64,000 nt of DNA from Sulfitobacter brevis (GCF_900112755.1 NZ_FOMW01000009.1:1-64000); one strand, 5' to 3'. Positions 26,748 to 37,792 are shown, counted from the first letter of the stretch. Translations and numbers: made by a program. Notes: generated from the letters alone by a model not told the origin.

Positions 26748-26839
26748 GCCGCAAATTGTGTTTGTAATCCCCCCAAAGCTCATTCAGTCTGCGGCCGAAC
26801 ATCCGGCAGAGCGGCCGGACCCAGCGGAGGATAGATTGC

Positions 26840-28996
26840 GTGACAGGTAGGACAGACAAGAGCGGTTTGCAGGTGGATACCGACCTCGCGACTTTCATCG
26901 ACACGCAGGTGTTACCAGAGACGGGCGTCGCGCAGGGGGCCTTCTGGTCCGGTTTCTCCGCACTGGTTCATGATCTCGCGCCGAAAAACCGCGACCTTCT
27001 GACCAAGCGTGAAGATCTCCAAAGCCGCATTGATACATGGCACAAAGACCGCAAAGGTCAGGACCACGACGATGAGGCCTATTTGGCGTTCCTGGAGAGC
27101 ATCGGCTACCTCGTGCCAGCACCCGAAGCGTTCGAGATTGAGACGACAAATGTCGATCCGGAGATTGCCACTGTGCCCGGGCCGCAACTCGTGGTGCCCA
27201 TCACCAATGCACGCTTTGCGCTAAATGCCGCCAATGCGCGGTGGGGCAGCTTGTACGATGCGCTTTACGGCACCGATGCGCTGGGCGATCTGCCTGCGGG
27301 CAAGGGCTATGATGTCGCGCGTGGGACACGGGTTGTGGCGCGGGCCAAGGCGATGTTGGATGACGTGTTTCCGCTGGCAGTCGGCACGCATATGTCGGCC
27401 ACCGGATACCGGATCGAAAATGGTGGGCTGATTGTCGCCGTGGGTGACGGTGTGCCTTTGGAAGATCCCGCGCAGTTTGTCGGCTATCGCGGTGATGCAG
27501 CGGCACCTACGCATATTCTTTTAAAAAACAATGGTCTGCATGTCGAAATCAATGTCGATGCAGCGCATTCGATTGGCAAAGACGATCCGGCGCATGTCTC
27601 GGACGTGGTGCTGGAATCTGCCCTGTCGACGATCATGGACTGCGAAGACAGCGTTGCCGCAGTGGATGCCGAAGACAAGATTGGCGCCTATGCCAACTGG
27701 CTCGGCCTGATGAAGGGTGATCTGCAAGAAACCTTTGAAAAGGGCGGCGCACAGGTCACACGGGCGATGAACCCCGACCGCACCTACACAACACCAGACG
27801 GGGGCGAACTGGTATTGAAGGGCCGTTCCTTGATGCTGGTCCGCAATGTCGGGCATCTGATGACCAATCCTGCGATCCTTGACCGTGACGGCCATGAGAT
27901 CGGCGAAGGGCTGATGGATGCGATGATTACCACGCTGATTGCGATGCACGATCTGGCCCGCGATGGCGGCAACTCCGTCACTGGCAGCGTCTATGTGGTG
28001 AAGCCCAAGATGCACGGGCCCGAAGAAGTCGCCTTTGCCGACGAGATATTCACGCGGGTCGAAGAGGTGCTGGGCCTGCCGCAGAATACTGTCAAGCTGG
28101 GCATTATGGACGAGGAGCGGCGCACTTCTGCCAATCTTGCGGCCTGTATCAAAGCGGCAAAGCACCGTGTTGCTTTTATCAACACTGGTTTTCTAGACCG
28201 CACAGGCGATGAGATCCACACGTCGATGGAGGCGGGTGCGATGGTGCCCAAAGGCGAGATGAAAAACGCCGCATGGATTTCAGCCTATGAGGACCGCAAC
28301 GTTGATATCGGGTTGGCTTGCGGATTGCAGGGCCGTGCCCAGATCGGCAAAGGCATGTGGGCGATGCCGGACCTGATGGCGAATATGCTGGAGGCAAAGA
28401 TCGGCCATCCGATGGCGGGTGCAAATTGTGCTTGGGTTCCATCGCCGACCGCCGCCACATTGCACGCCACCCATTACCACAAGGTTGATGTATTGGCGCG
28501 CCAGAGTGAGATCAGGGATGCGGGGCCGCGTGCTGGTCTGCGCGAACTGCTGACCATTCCGGTGATGGCGCAGCGCAACCTCTCCGAAGAGGAAGTGACC
28601 CGCGAGATCGAGAATAATGCGCAGGGCATTCTGGGCTATGTTGTGCGTTGGATCGACCAGGGGGTGGGGTGCTCAAAGGTGCCTGACATCAACGATGTCG
28701 GTCTGATGGAAGACCGCGCCACCTGCCGGATTTCTGCGCAGGCACTAGCGAACTGGCTGCATCACGGGCTGGTCACGCCCGAGCGGATGACAGCCGTAAT
28801 GCAGAAGATGGCCGCCGTGGTGGATCGTCAAAACGCCAGCGATCCGGCGTATCACCCGATGGGGCCGTCTTTTGATGGTGTCGCCTTCCGTGCCGCTTGC
28901 GATCTGGTTTTTGAGGGCCGTGCCCAGCCGTCCGGCTATACCGAGCCGGTTTTGCATGCCCGACGTTTGGAACTTAAAGCCGCAAATGCAGGCTAG
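26840..28996 (+). CDS. glcB: Malate synthase G
   Basis: Condenses glyoxylate and acetyl-CoA to malate, the second step of the glyoxylate shunt and of glycolate use. 718 aa, close to the usual 723. The start is a GTG at 26840, supported by GGAGGATAG seven bases upstream. Characteristic stretches are present: [70 protein letters not shown] and [26 protein letters not shown] sequence near residue 530. No isocitrate lyase gene is in the window. The GlcG-like gene follows after a terminator-like hairpin. Confidence 0.96.
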   Translation: MTGRTDKSGLQVDTDLATFIDTQVLPETGVAQGAFWSGFSALVHDLAPKNRDLLTKREDLQSRIDTWHKDRKGQDHDDEAYLAFLESIGYLVPAPEAFEIETTNVDPEIATVPGPQLVVPITNARFALNAANARWGSLYDALYGTDALGDLPAGKGYDVARGTRVVARAKAMLDDVFPLAVGTHMSATGYRIENGGLIVAVGDGVPLEDPAQFVGYRGDAAAPTHILLKNNGLHVEINVDAAHSIGKDDPAHVSDVVLESALSTIMDCEDSVAAVDAEDKIGAYANWLGLMKGDLQETFEKGGAQVTRAMNPDRTYTTPDGGELVLKGRSLMLVRNVGHLMTNPAILDRDGHEIGEGLMDAMITTLIAMHDLARDGGNSVTGSVYVVKPKMHGPEEVAFADEIFTRVEEVLGLPQNTVKLGIMDEERRTSANLAACIKAAKHRVAFINTGFLDRTGDEIHTSMEAGAMVPKGEMKNAAWISAYEDRNVDIGLACGLQGRAQIGKGMWAMPDLMANMLEAKIGHPMAGANCAWVPSPTAATLHATHYHKVDVLARQSEIRDAGPRAGLRELLTIPVMAQRNLSEEEVTREIENNAQGILGYVVRWIDQGVGCSKVPDINDVGLMEDRATCRISAQALANWLHHGLVTPERMTAVMQKMAAVVDRQNASDPAYHPMGPSFDGVAFRAACDLVFEGRAQPSGYTEPVLHARRLELKAANAG

Positions 28997-29007
28997 GCTG
29001 AAGCGAT

Positions 29008-29028
29008 GAGGGGGCGGTCAGCCCCCTC
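29008..29028 (+). terminator. Intrinsic terminator after glcB
   Basis: GAGGGGGC and GCCCCCTC form an 8-bp GC-rich stem with a 5-nt loop, followed by AGAATTTTCC. It is placed 12 bp after the glcB stop and 38 bp before the GlcG-like start, so some readthrough may feed the downstream gene. Confidence 0.7.
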
Positions 29029-29066
29029 AGAATTTTCCATATACAAAAGCCAGAAAGAATAGACAC

Positions 29067-29492
29067 ATGATTGTTACACTTAAGAAAGCCCGCACGATTG
29101 TCCGCAAAGCCTTGGAAAAGGGCCGCGCGTTAGAACTGAAACCGCTGTCGGTCGTGGTGCTGGATGCGGGCGGTCATGTTGTTGCGTTCGAGCGTGAGGA
29201 TGGCGCGTCAGCGGGGCGTTTTGCGATTGCGCATGGTAAGGCTTACGGGGCGGTGATGCTCGGCATGGCGGGCACAGCGCAGATGAAACGCGCCGAAGAT
29301 CAGGCGTACTTTATGAATGCGGTGAATGGGGTTTTTGGCGGCCAAGTCGTGCCGGTGCCGGGTGGTGTGTTGCTGCGCAATCCCAAGGGTATTGTGCTGG
29401 GTGCGGTCGGTGTGACGGGCGATAGCTCGGACAATGATGCGATTGCAGCGATGGCGGGGATTGAAGCTGCAGGTATGACCGGCGAGATTTAA
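29067..29492 (+). CDS. GlcG/HbpS-like (DUF336) protein
   Basis: 141 aa of the GlcG/HbpS family: alternation of helices and strands with SVVVLDAGGHVVAFEREDGAS, FAIAHGKAYGAVMLG and VGVTGDSSDNDAIAAMAGI. Members sit in glycolate (glc) operons or bind heme and corrinoids; the exact role of GlcG is not established. Its position after malate synthase G copies the E. coli glcB-glcG neighbourhood in part. No signal peptide is visible. Confidence 0.85.
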   Translation: MIVTLKKARTIVRKALEKGRALELKPLSVVVLDAGGHVVAFEREDGASAGRFAIAHGKAYGAVMLGMAGTAQMKRAEDQAYFMNAVNGVFGGQVVPVPGGVLLRNPKGIVLGAVGVTGDSSDNDAIAAMAGIEAAGMTGEI

Positions 29493-29561
29493 CAGCTCGG
29501 GTTGAGCTGTGCTGCGCTGCGGCTTATGCTTGGGGTCAAGCTGACAAACTAAGGTGTGTTC

Positions 29562-30338
29562 ATGGCCCGACCCGTCGTTGGAATTATTGGTAATACCCAT
29601 CTGATTAACGATTCGTATCTGGTTCATGGGGCGGGGCAATTGAACTCGCAGGCGGTGTCCGAGGTATCGCAATGCGTGCCGCTGATCATCCCTGCGGATC
29701 CGGCTTTGATGGATGTGCGGGATTTGATGGAAGCCTGTGACGGATTTTTGTTTACCGGCGGGCGGCCCAATGTGCACCCCGAGGAGTACGGCGAGGCAGA
29801 AACCGTCGCACACGGAGCTTTTGACCGGGCGCGGGACCGCCTGACGCTGCCGCTTATCCGCGCTTGTGTGGAACGCGGGCAGCCATTTTTGGGTATTTGC
29901 CGTGGGTTTCAAGAAATTAACGTCGCGATGGGCGGCAGCTTGTTTCCTGAAATCCGCGAGTTGCCCGGTCGGATGAACCACCGGATGCCCCCCGACGGCA
30001 CGATCGAAGAAAAGTTTGAATTGCGCCATGACATCACCTTTACCGAGGGCGGGGTGTTCCATGAGGTGATGGGAGCCATGCGGGTCCGGACCAACACGCT
30101 GCACGGGCAGGGGATCAATAAACCGGGCCCCCGTATCGTGATTGATGGCCATGCCGAAGATGGCACACCCGAGGCGCTTTACGTGCAGGGGGCGGCTGGC
30201 TTTACCTTGGCCGTACAATGGCACCCTGAGTGGAATGCCGGTCAGGATCCGGTGTCGCGCCCCTTGTTCGAGCGGTTTGGCGATGCGGCCCGCAGTTGGG
30301 CGGCGCGTGGCGACGCCCCAGCTTTGAAAGTCGTTTAA
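29562..30338 (+). CDS. Gamma-glutamyl-gamma-aminobutyrate hydrolase-like (class I glutamine amidotransferase fold)
   Basis: A 258-aa protein of the PuuD type, which hydrolyses gamma-glutamyl amides. The ATG at 29562 (MARPVVGIIGNTH) has AAGGTG just upstream, so it is preferred over the GTG two codons before. The nucleophile Cys is in PFLGICRGFQEINVAMGG and the catalytic His in LAVQWHPEWN. In puuD pathways it belongs to putrescine breakdown, but no other put/puu genes lie here. It is likely a scavenging hydrolase. Confidence 0.88.
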   Translation: MARPVVGIIGNTHLINDSYLVHGAGQLNSQAVSEVSQCVPLIIPADPALMDVRDLMEACDGFLFTGGRPNVHPEEYGEAETVAHGAFDRARDRLTLPLIRACVERGQPFLGICRGFQEINVAMGGSLFPEIRELPGRMNHRMPPDGTIEEKFELRHDITFTEGGVFHEVMGAMRVRTNTLHGQGINKPGPRIVIDGHAEDGTPEALYVQGAAGFTLAVQWHPEWNAGQDPVSRPLFERFGDAARSWAARGDAPALKVV

Positions 30339-30394
30339 GCGAAAGAGCGCGCGCTGCCTGCACGTTGAGTTCAGGCAACGCTTGTGCCAGATGG

Positions 30395-31147
30395 CTACAT
30401 CTGGCCACCTGCAATTTCGATTGACTGGCCGTTGATGCTGCCTGAATTCGACCCGACCAGCCAAGCGGCGGCTGCAGCCACCTCTGCGGGGGTGATCAGG
30501 CGCTTGTGACGGTTGGAATTTACCATGATGTCGCGGGCTTTTTCCTCGCTCAGCCCCGCACGCTGCGCGATGGAGGCGGTGTTGCGTGTTACGATGGGTG
30601 TATCAACATAACCCGGACAAATGGAATTAAAGGTAAGCGGCTGACCGATGTATTCTTCGCTGAGCGAACGGACCAGCCCGATCATCCCGTGTTTTGAAGC
30701 CGAGTAGCAGGCTGCGCCGGGCAGGCCGCGCAGACCCGCCATTGAGGATATTGCGATTACGCGGCCCCAATCGGTTTGGCGCATGGATTGCAGGCTCTCG
30801 CGGATGGTCAGAAAAGCGCCATCAAGGTTGGTGGCCATCATGTCGCGCCAGAACGCCATATCGGTCTTATGCAGGGCTTTGCCCGTGGCGATGCCCGCAT
30901 TTGCCACACAGATTTGCACAGGGCCGCGGGCTTTTACGGCGGCAGCGATGGTCGCGACAACCTCGTCTTCATTGCGCACGTCCATCGCTATGCCAGTGAT
31001 ATGATCGGTGGACACCTCGTCCAGCACCTCTTGCCGCCGACCAGTGATGGTCACGCGGGCACCTTTTGCTGCGAGGTCTTGCGCGATGGCGAGGCCGATG
31101 CCAGTGCCGCCGCCGGTAATGAGCGCGTGTTTGCCTGTTAGGTCCAT
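30395..31147 (-). CDS. SDR-family dehydrogenase, 3-hydroxybutyrate-dehydrogenase-like
   Basis: 250 aa from the ATG at 31147, which follows AGGAGG with a good spacing. The cofactor motif is ITGGGTGIGLAI, NAG is in CVANAGIATGKAL, and the catalytic YSASKHGMIGL is present. The C-terminus (SGSINGQSIEIAGGQM) and the segment QPLTFNSICPGYVDTPIV resemble 3-hydroxybutyrate dehydrogenases and 3-oxoacyl-ACP reductase relatives. No acetoacetate or PHB genes are next to it, so the substrate is only suggested. Confidence 0.85.
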   Translation of the reverse strand: MDLTGKHALITGGGTGIGLAIAQDLAAKGARVTITGRRQEVLDEVSTDHITGIAMDVRNEDEVVATIAAAVKARGPVQICVANAGIATGKALHKTDMAFWRDMMATNLDGAFLTIRESLQSMRQTDWGRVIAISSMAGLRGLPGAACYSASKHGMIGLVRSLSEEYIGQPLTFNSICPGYVDTPIVTRNTASIAQRAGLSEEKARDIMVNSNRHKRLITPAEVAAAAAWLVGSNSGSINGQSIEIAGGQM

Positions 31148-31357
31148 GTTTTTCCTCCTGATTGCAGCGGGCATGCTGCCGCTGGAGAGGATGGTGCGCA
31201 AGGGCCAAGCGGGGCGCGCAGGCGTGGCCGTTACGTCACGCTCGCCGCGCAGGTATTGCGAATACGCATCAAGCGTTGCAGGGCGATTCCGGCTTGGGTA
31301 GATCAGAGGCAGGTAACCTGAACACAGGGCCCATCAGATAAGATATTGGAGCAGTAG

Positions 31358-32065
31358 ATGAATAAATTTATGACAGCCGCAATTGCGGTGGCGACGCTCG
31401 GCGTGACAGGCGCGCAGGCAGGGGAGATGACCGGCGGGTCGCTCGGTCTGTCATACTCCTCGTTTTCCGACGGCGATTTCGGCGATAAAGCTTCGATCGA
31501 AGGATCGGTTGAATTTGGCATTACCCGCAATTTTGCAGTGCAAGCGGATTTGGCACACCACCGCGCCGGCGAAACTGATCTGAATTCGACCAATATCGGC
31601 CTGCATGGCATCTATCACATGGATGAGATGACCTCGTTTGGTGCTTTTGTTGTGCGCGAAGATACTAACTTCGGCAACATTGACTATATCGGGCTCGAAG
31701 CCGGGTATGACGCCGGAATTATGGATTTTGAGGGCTACCTTGCCAGAGCAGATATCGCCTCCGAAGATGGTACGCTGATCGGCCTTTCGGGACGCTACGA
31801 GTTTGCAAACTCGGTTGGTTTGACAGTTGGCTATGATCGCGCCGACGTAGATGTGCTCGACATATCTGTCTTCTCTGCGGGGCTTGATGCTGACGTTTCT
31901 CCAAACCTGAACCTGTTTGTCGAAGCCGGTGTGGGCAAAGTTGCGGCTTTGGGTTTTTCCGAAACGGATGCCTTCATGGGCATTGGCGGCAAGTACGCCT
32001 TTGGTGCAAAGCGCGGAGCGACTTTCGAGCAACGCGGATTCAGTTCTGTATTGCCTGGTCTATAA
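31358..32065 (+). CDS. Outer-membrane beta-barrel protein (porin-like), 235 aa
   Basis: Has a signal peptide (MNKFMTAAIAVATLGVTGAQA). The mature part alternates polar and aromatic residues in beta strands (GGSLGLSYSSFSDGDFGDKA, IEGSVEFGITRNFAVQADLA, NIGLHGIYHM, GKYAFGAKR), as in small 8-strand barrels. It lacks the long loops of general porins. The terminal residue is Leu rather than the usual Phe, and the tail after the last strand is longer (RGATFEQRGFSSVLPGL), which is unusual. GGAG sits ahead of the ATG. Confidence 0.75.
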   Translation: MNKFMTAAIAVATLGVTGAQAGEMTGGSLGLSYSSFSDGDFGDKASIEGSVEFGITRNFAVQADLAHHRAGETDLNSTNIGLHGIYHMDEMTSFGAFVVREDTNFGNIDYIGLEAGYDAGIMDFEGYLARADIASEDGTLIGLSGRYEFANSVGLTVGYDRADVDVLDISVFSAGLDADVSPNLNLFVEAGVGKVAALGFSETDAFMGIGGKYAFGAKRGATFEQRGFSSVLPGL

Positions 32066-32266
32066 AGCTGACAGTAGGTCGCTATGCGTGATCTGGATCG
32101 CGCTACGGGAAGGTTTGCGTTGGATTGTTGCGTCATTTCGCATCAAAACGACATAAATGAACCAGTGGCGCTTTCCAATACTTGTGCACCTGCGGCATGC
32201 GCGGTATCGCTTCGATAACAAAATTGCGCTGTTCTTGGCGCGATCGATTTGATCGGGGGGTATTGG

Positions 32267-33841
32267 ATGAAGATCGGCACACCAACAGAAACCTTTGAAG
32301 GCGAGGCACGGGTCGCGATGACGCCCGACTCGGCTTTGGCGCTACAAAAGCTCGGGCATGAATGCGTCATCGAAAGCGGGGCAGGCGCCCTAGCTGGCTT
32401 TGACGATGCGTCCTACAAAGCGGCGGGCGTCGAGGTGGTTGATACCACCGAAGCGCTCTGGAGCGCGGTTGATGTGATCGCCAAAGTGCGCGCACCTTCA
32501 GAGGCCGAGGTTGCGCGGCTGCGCGACGACCAGACGCTGATCTCCTTCTTCAATCCGGCTGGCAACAAAGAGCTGATGGAAGCTGCGGCCTCCAAGGGAG
32601 CCACACTGATCGCGATGGACATGGTCCCGCGGATCAGCCGCGCCCAGAAGATGGACGCGCTGAGCTCGATGGCCAATATCGCGGGCTACCGCGCTGTCAT
32701 CGAAGCGGGCAATAACTTCCCGCGCTTCTTCACTGGGCAGATCACGGCAGCAGGTAAAGTGCCGCCCGCCAAAGTTCTGGTTGTGGGCGCTGGTGTCGCC
32801 GGTTTGGCCGCGATCGGCACCGCGACCTCGCTTGGTGCAATCACCTACGCCTTTGACGTGCGGCCAGAAGTGGCTGAACAGGTCGAGAGCATGGGCGCCG
32901 AGTTTGTGTACCTTGATTTTGAGGAAGAGCAGCAGGACGGTTCCGCTTCTGGCGGCTATGCCTCTGTTTCCTCGCCGGAATTTCGCGAAGCCCAGCTTGC
33001 CAAATTCCGCGAACTGGCCCCCGATATGGACATCGTGATCACCACCGCGTTGATCCCGAACCGCGAAGCGCCGGAGCTTTGGACCGAAGATATGGTCGCC
33101 GCGATGAAGCCGGGCAGCGTGATTGTCGACCTGGCAGCAGAGAAGGGCGGCAACTGCAAGCTGACTGTGCCGGACGAGAAGATCGTGACCAAGAACGGCG
33201 TCACCATCGTTGGCTATACCGATTTCCCCAGCCGGATGGCGACACAAGCCAGCACGCTTTACGCGACCAACATCCGTCACATGATGACCGATCTGACGCC
33301 CGATAAGGACGGCAAGATCAATCACAACATGGAAGATGACGTGATCCGTGGCGCGACCATCACCCATGCCGGTGATGTAACCTTCCCGCCGCCACCGCCC
33401 AAAGTAGCGGCGATTGCGGCAGCGCCCAAAAAAGCGCCCGTGAAAGAGCTGACACCCGACGAGAAGCGCGCCGCCGAAACGGCTGCATTCAAGGCGGCCA
33501 CCAGATCGCAAGTGACCTTGCTGGTGGTGGGCGGGGCGATCATGTTGCTGATCGGCGCATTTGCACCGGCGAGCTTTATGCAGCACTTCATCGTGTTTGC
33601 CTTGGCCTGCTTCATCGGCTTCCAAGTCATCTGGAATGTCAGCCACGCGCTGCACACACCGCTGATGGCCGTCACCAATGCCATCTCGGGGATCGTGATC
33701 CTCGGGGCGCTGTTGCAGGTCGGATCGGGCAGTTGGCTGGTGGTCTTCCTCAGCTTCGTGTCCATTCTCATTGCCTCCATCAACGTGGTGGGTGGCTTCC
33801 TCGTGACACGGCGCATGCTCGCCATGTTCCAGAAATCCTGA
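32267..33841 (+). CDS. pntA: NAD(P) transhydrogenase subunit alpha
   Basis: The proton-pumping transhydrogenase transfers hydride from NADH to NADP+, using the proton gradient. The ATG at 32267 ([21 protein letters not shown]) has a G-run just upstream and is preferred over the TTG at 32249. It contains the NAD-binding domain I ([20 protein letters not shown]), a proline-rich linker ([13 protein letters not shown]) and four C-terminal membrane helices. Unlike the split pntAA/pntAB form of some alphaproteobacteria, alpha is a single polypeptide of 524 aa here. pntB follows in the same operon. Confidence 0.96.
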   Translation: MKIGTPTETFEGEARVAMTPDSALALQKLGHECVIESGAGALAGFDDASYKAAGVEVVDTTEALWSAVDVIAKVRAPSEAEVARLRDDQTLISFFNPAGNKELMEAAASKGATLIAMDMVPRISRAQKMDALSSMANIAGYRAVIEAGNNFPRFFTGQITAAGKVPPAKVLVVGAGVAGLAAIGTATSLGAITYAFDVRPEVAEQVESMGAEFVYLDFEEEQQDGSASGGYASVSSPEFREAQLAKFRELAPDMDIVITTALIPNREAPELWTEDMVAAMKPGSVIVDLAAEKGGNCKLTVPDEKIVTKNGVTIVGYTDFPSRMATQASTLYATNIRHMMTDLTPDKDGKINHNMEDDVIRGATITHAGDVTFPPPPPKVAAIAAAPKKAPVKELTPDEKRAAETAAFKAATRSQVTLLVVGGAIMLLIGAFAPASFMQHFIVFALACFIGFQVIWNVSHALHTPLMAVTNAISGIVILGALLQVGSGSWLVVFLSFVSILIASINVVGGFLVTRRMLAMFQKS

Positions 33842-33854
33842 GGGGGTCGCTGAT

Positions 33855-35303
33855 ATGTTTTCACTTGGTTTGACGTCTGCGGCCTATATTGCTGCCGCTG
33901 TTCTTTTCATCCTCTCGCTTGGCGGGCTCTCCAATCAGGAAAGCGCAAAGCGCGCTGTCTGGTACGGAATTGTCGGCATGGGTCTGGCGGTCTTCGCGAC
34001 CGTCTTTGGCCCCGGCGTTTACAACATCGTTCTTATCCTGATCGCCATCGCGGCGGGGGGCTTTGCCGGTTACTATGTGGCCGGTCGGGTCCAGATGACC
34101 GAAATGCCGCAACTTGTGGCGGCGCTGCACTCGTTCGTGGGTCTGGCGGCGGTCTTTATCGGGTTGAACGCTGATATCATGCTGGCCTCGGTCGTGGCTC
34201 TGCGCGACGGCGGGGTACCGCTGGCCGATGCACAGCTCACCGGCTTTGGTGAAAGCCTGTGGAAGAAGGACGCGGTCGAAATCGCGATCCTGAAGGTCGA
34301 AGTGTTCTTGGGCATCTTCATCGGCGCGATCACCTTCACCGGTTCGGTTATTGCCTTTGGCAAGCTCGCGGGCCGTGTTGATGGCAAGCCGACACAGCTT
34401 CCCGGTGGCCATATGCTGAACGCAGCGGCGCTGATCGCTGCATTGCTGCTGGGTGTGATGTACTTTAATGGCGCGGGCATCTGGACGATGGTTCTGGTGA
34501 CCCTGATCGCGGGCTTCATCGGCTGGCACCTGATCATGGGCATCGGCGGCGCGGACATGCCTGTCGTGGTCTCCATGCTCAACAGCTATTCCGGCTGGGC
34601 GGCTGCGGCGATCGGTTTCACGCTGGGCAACGATCTGTTGATCGTCGTCGGCGCGCTGGTCGGCTCCTCGGGGGCGATCCTGTCCTACATCATGTGCCGT
34701 GCGATGAACCGCAAGTTCATCAACGTGATCCTCGGCGGCTTTGGCGGGTCGAAAGGTCCGGCGATGGAGGTCGAAGGCGAGCAAATCGCGATTGAGGCCG
34801 AAGGTGTGGCCAATGCGCTGAACGATGCTGACAGCATCATCATCATCCCGGGCTACGGCATGGCGGTGGCGCAGGCGCAGCAGTCGGTCAGCGAGCTGGT
34901 CAAAAAGTTGCGGGCTGCGGGCAAAACCGTGCGTTTCGCCATTCACCCCGTTGCGGGGCGTCTGCCGGGCCACATGAACGTTTTGCTGGCCGAAGCGCGG
35001 GTGCCTTATGACATCGTGATGGAGATGGACGAAATCAACGACGACTTCCCCCAAACGGACGTTGCCATTGTGATCGGTTCAAACGACATCGTGAACCCTG
35101 CGGCGCAGGACGATCCCAACAGCCCGATCGCCGGTATGCCGGTGCTCGAATGTTGGAAAGCCAAGACCGTGTTCGTATCCAAGCGCGGGCAGGGTACTGG
35201 TTACTCCGGTATCGAGAACCCGCTGTTCTTCAAGGAAAACACGCGGATGTTCTATGGCGATGCCAAGGCGTCGCTGGACAAGCTGATCCCACTGATCGAC
35301 TGA
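33855..35303 (+). CDS. pntB: NAD(P) transhydrogenase subunit beta
   Basis: The second subunit, 482 aa: about nine membrane helices, then the NADP(H)-binding domain III from about residue 305. Visible motifs include [38 protein letters not shown], and [27 protein letters not shown]. The ATG lies 14 bp after the pntA stop behind GAGGGGG. A terminator follows the gene. Together with pntA it supplies NADPH for biosynthesis. Confidence 0.97.
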   Translation: MFSLGLTSAAYIAAAVLFILSLGGLSNQESAKRAVWYGIVGMGLAVFATVFGPGVYNIVLILIAIAAGGFAGYYVAGRVQMTEMPQLVAALHSFVGLAAVFIGLNADIMLASVVALRDGGVPLADAQLTGFGESLWKKDAVEIAILKVEVFLGIFIGAITFTGSVIAFGKLAGRVDGKPTQLPGGHMLNAAALIAALLLGVMYFNGAGIWTMVLVTLIAGFIGWHLIMGIGGADMPVVVSMLNSYSGWAAAAIGFTLGNDLLIVVGALVGSSGAILSYIMCRAMNRKFINVILGGFGGSKGPAMEVEGEQIAIEAEGVANALNDADSIIIIPGYGMAVAQAQQSVSELVKKLRAAGKTVRFAIHPVAGRLPGHMNVLLAEARVPYDIVMEMDEINDDFPQTDVAIVIGSNDIVNPAAQDDPNSPIAGMPVLECWKAKTVFVSKRGQGTGYSGIENPLFFKENTRMFYGDAKASLDKLIPLID

Positions 35304-35326
35304 GCGGACCCAGCTTTGCTATTTCC

Positions 35327-35356
35327 AAACGCCCCGCCGCATCGGTGGGGCGTTTT
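35327..35356 (+). terminator. Intrinsic terminator after pntB
   Basis: AAACGCCCC and GGGGCGTTTT form a 9-bp stem around a 10-11-nt loop with a short T-tail, about 25 bp downstream of the pntB stop. It looks like a standard rho-independent terminator. Confidence 0.8.
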
Positions 35357-35499
35357 ACGTTTATGAGGCGGGTCATATCTCGCCGGACCCACTTGGTATA
35401 CCTAAGTACACAGTAACTCATTGATTGATATGATACTTTCTCTTTGATATCGCCGCAGGACCGCGTATTCATGCTAAAAGCTCTTGCAGGAACGCACTC

Positions 35500-36783
35500 A
35501 TGGCCCCGATCACCGACCACCCGCTTCGCTATGCTCTGTCCGGCGAATTGCACGCGCGGCCGTTTCCGGCGCTCGGGGCGCCTTCTAGGGCGGTGTTTCT
35601 CGCGATCAAACAACCCAGCGACGCCGCGACCCGTGACAGGGCGGCCGATTTGGCGCATTTGGTGCAACTGCTTGATCATTACGGCGCACCGCGCCCTGAT
35701 GAGAACGCCACGCATTATTACGGTGTAATGGGTAAATACTCCCTGAAGTGGGAGCAGCACACCGAATTTGTCACGTATACAGTATTCTCTAAAGGCTTGG
35801 GCGACCGGCCTTTTGATCCTGCCGAATTTGACGTCTTCCCCGACTATTGGCTTGCTGCCGCACCGGGCGGGCGGATCACCTCGGCCCTGCTGAGGGTCGT
35901 GCCGCGCCCGTCTGACGACTCCATGATCGATAGCCAACTGCGTGACTGGTTTGTCCCCGAAAGCCTTGCTGTGGCTTCGGTCCTCGAGGGGGCCGCTGTG
36001 GTTGCCAGCGATTTTCGCATCGATTCGGCTGGCCATCAGCGTATCGCGATCTTTCCCGACGCAGGCACCGGCGACCGCCGCATCGGGCGCATTGTGCAGC
36101 GGCTGTGCGAGATTGAGACATATAAGGCCGTGTCGATGCTGGGGTTCAGCCATGCGCGTGATATCGGCCCCGCGCTCAACACGCTCGATACCGAGCTGTC
36201 CGAGCTGATGGCCCAGATGCGCGGGCCGGAACAAGCGCCGGAGCAAACCCTGCACGGGCTGCTGGATATCTCGGTCGCGCTCGAAACTCTGGCGGTCCGC
36301 TCGGCCTTTCGCTTTGGCGCTACAGAAGCCTACCGTGCCATCGTGAGCCAGCGCATTGCGGCGCTGCGCGAAGAGCGGTTTATGGGGCGGCAGGGCTTTG
36401 GTGAATTCATGATGCGCCGCTACGATCCGGCGATGCGCACCGTTGTCTCGACCGAGAGCCGGTTGCAGAGCCTGTCAGCCCGTGCCGTGCGCGCCAGTGA
36501 GTTGTTGCGCACGCGGGTTGATGTTGAACGCTCGGCGCAGAACCAAGCCATTCTGGCCAGCATGGACAAACGTGCCGACCTGCAGTTGCGGCTTCAGCAC
36601 ACAGTTGAAGGATTGTCTGTGGTTGCGATCAGCTACTACGCGGTCTCGCTGGTCGGTTATCTGCTCTATCCGCTCGCGGCGCGGCTGGAGGTCAGCAAAG
36701 AGATGCTGACCGCCGGTGTTACAGCGCCGGTTGTGATTGGCGTGTGGTGGATGCTGCGCCGCCTGCGACGCCGCCTCGGGTGA
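35500..36783 (+). CDS. DUF3422-family membrane-anchored protein
   Basis: 427 aa of a family common in alphaproteobacteria, with unknown function. The N-terminal soluble part begins HPLRYALSGELHARPFPALGAP, the family signature. Segments GKYSLKWEQHTEFVTYT and RVPRPSD-like sequence follow. Two C-terminal hydrophobic helices (VVAISYYAVSLVGYLLYPLA and TAGVTAPVVIGVWWMLRRLRRR) anchor it, with the bulk probably cytoplasmic. Its last 65 bp overlap the end of the convergent YeeE gene. Confidence 0.88.
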   Translation: MAPITDHPLRYALSGELHARPFPALGAPSRAVFLAIKQPSDAATRDRAADLAHLVQLLDHYGAPRPDENATHYYGVMGKYSLKWEQHTEFVTYTVFSKGLGDRPFDPAEFDVFPDYWLAAAPGGRITSALLRVVPRPSDDSMIDSQLRDWFVPESLAVASVLEGAAVVASDFRIDSAGHQRIAIFPDAGTGDRRIGRIVQRLCEIETYKAVSMLGFSHARDIGPALNTLDTELSELMAQMRGPEQAPEQTLHGLLDISVALETLAVRSAFRFGATEAYRAIVSQRIAALREERFMGRQGFGEFMMRRYDPAMRTVVSTESRLQSLSARAVRASELLRTRVDVERSAQNQAILASMDKRADLQLRLQHTVEGLSVVAISYYAVSLVGYLLYPLAARLEVSKEMLTAGVTAPVVIGVWWMLRRLRRRLG

Positions 36784-37792
36784 GCAGGGCATTGGTGACC
36801 AAGGCACCCGCCGCGATCATCCCCAGCGCCAGTATCGCCGCGATCGAAAGGGTCGGCACACCCGAGAGGCCCGCGCCCAGCGTACAGCCGCCCGCCAGAA
36901 CGCCGCCTACACCCATCATTGCTGCACCTGTCAGGTAACGTCCGGTCTGGCGCGGGCTGTCAAAACTCTGCCATGCGAATTCGCGGAACAGCAGGCTGGC
37001 TACCAATGCGCCCGCGAGGATGCCGCCCATGAAGCCGGTGCCAAAGCTGGCCGGAATTGAGCTGCTGGCGATGATGAAGAACAGCGCTTCGGCGGAGGCG
37101 GAGGTGGTAGACAGGCTTTCCATCACAATCGGGTCGAAGTCGTCATAAAGCACAAAGCCGGTGCCGACCCATGCCAAGGGGACCAGAAGCCCCAGCATCG
37201 CTGCCATCACCAGCGCACCCGCGCTGGTGCCCGAGCGCAAAACGATCAGTGCACAAAGCGCCACGATCAACGCCGTACCGGCCCACACACCGCCTGGAAG
37301 TGCGGCGAGCGAAACGGTATCGCCCATCTCGACCGTGACCGACCCCAAGGCGACACGCAGCGGCGCCAGCAGGCCTTTGAGGGTGGCATGGGCAACGACA
37401 GCGAAGACGACGATGACAGTCAGCGCGCGCAGGTTACCTGAGCCGCCCAGCACCGTCAGCCGCGAGATACAGCCGCGCGTGAGCACCATGCCCGCGCCAA
37501 AGAGTAACCCGCCGACCGCGATGGCCAGTACCGGCATGGCAGAAGTCATGAAGCGATGCTCGGCAAAGTCGATCCAGCCGTAGCCAGCCGCGACTTGAGT
37601 GCCAATGACGGCTGTGGCGAGCGCCATAAACCACACGCCTGCGGCTTGTCGGCTGTCTTCGCCGACCAATGTGCGGCGGAAACAAAAGCGGGTGCGCTGC
37701 GCCAGAAATCCGAAAGCCAGCCCGAGGACGAGCCCAAGGACCACTGACGCCTGCTGGGCGGTGACGTTTTCAAAGCCGAAGGTTTCAAACAT
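36719..37792 (-). CDS. YeeE/YedE-family transporter (sulfur-compound uptake type)
   Basis: A 357-aa multi-pass membrane protein with the family's conserved cysteines: TRFCFRRTL near residue 35, LTRGCISRLT near residue 105, and GGCTLGAGLSG near residue 310. Related proteins (TsuA) import thiosulfate. Its end overlaps the DUF3422 gene tail to tail by 65 bp, an arrangement in which the two transcripts are complementary at their 3' ends. No TsuB/TusA-like partner is next to it. Confidence 0.88.
   Translation of the reverse strand: MFETFGFENVTAQQASVVLGLVLGLAFGFLAQRTRFCFRRTLVGEDSRQAAGVWFMALATAVIGTQVAAGYGWIDFAEHRFMTSAMPVLAIAVGGLLFGAGMVLTRGCISRLTVLGGSGNLRALTVIVVFAVVAHATLKGLLAPLRVALGSVTVEMGDTVSLAALPGGVWAGTALIVALCALIVLRSGTSAGALVMAAMLGLLVPLAWVGTGFVLYDDFDPIVMESLSTTSASAEALFFIIASSSIPASFGTGFMGGILAGALVASLLFREFAWQSFDSPRQTGRYLTGAAMMGVGGVLAGGCTLGAGLSGVPTLSIAAILALGMIAAGALVTNALLTRGGVAGGAASTTRQSQPAL

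Noticed and set aside
32498..35054. Long antisense ORFs opposite pntA and pntB (385 and 397 codons)
   Set aside because: These arise from the strong GC codon bias of the sense genes; their sequences are His/Arg/Asp-rich low-quality translations with no domain pattern.
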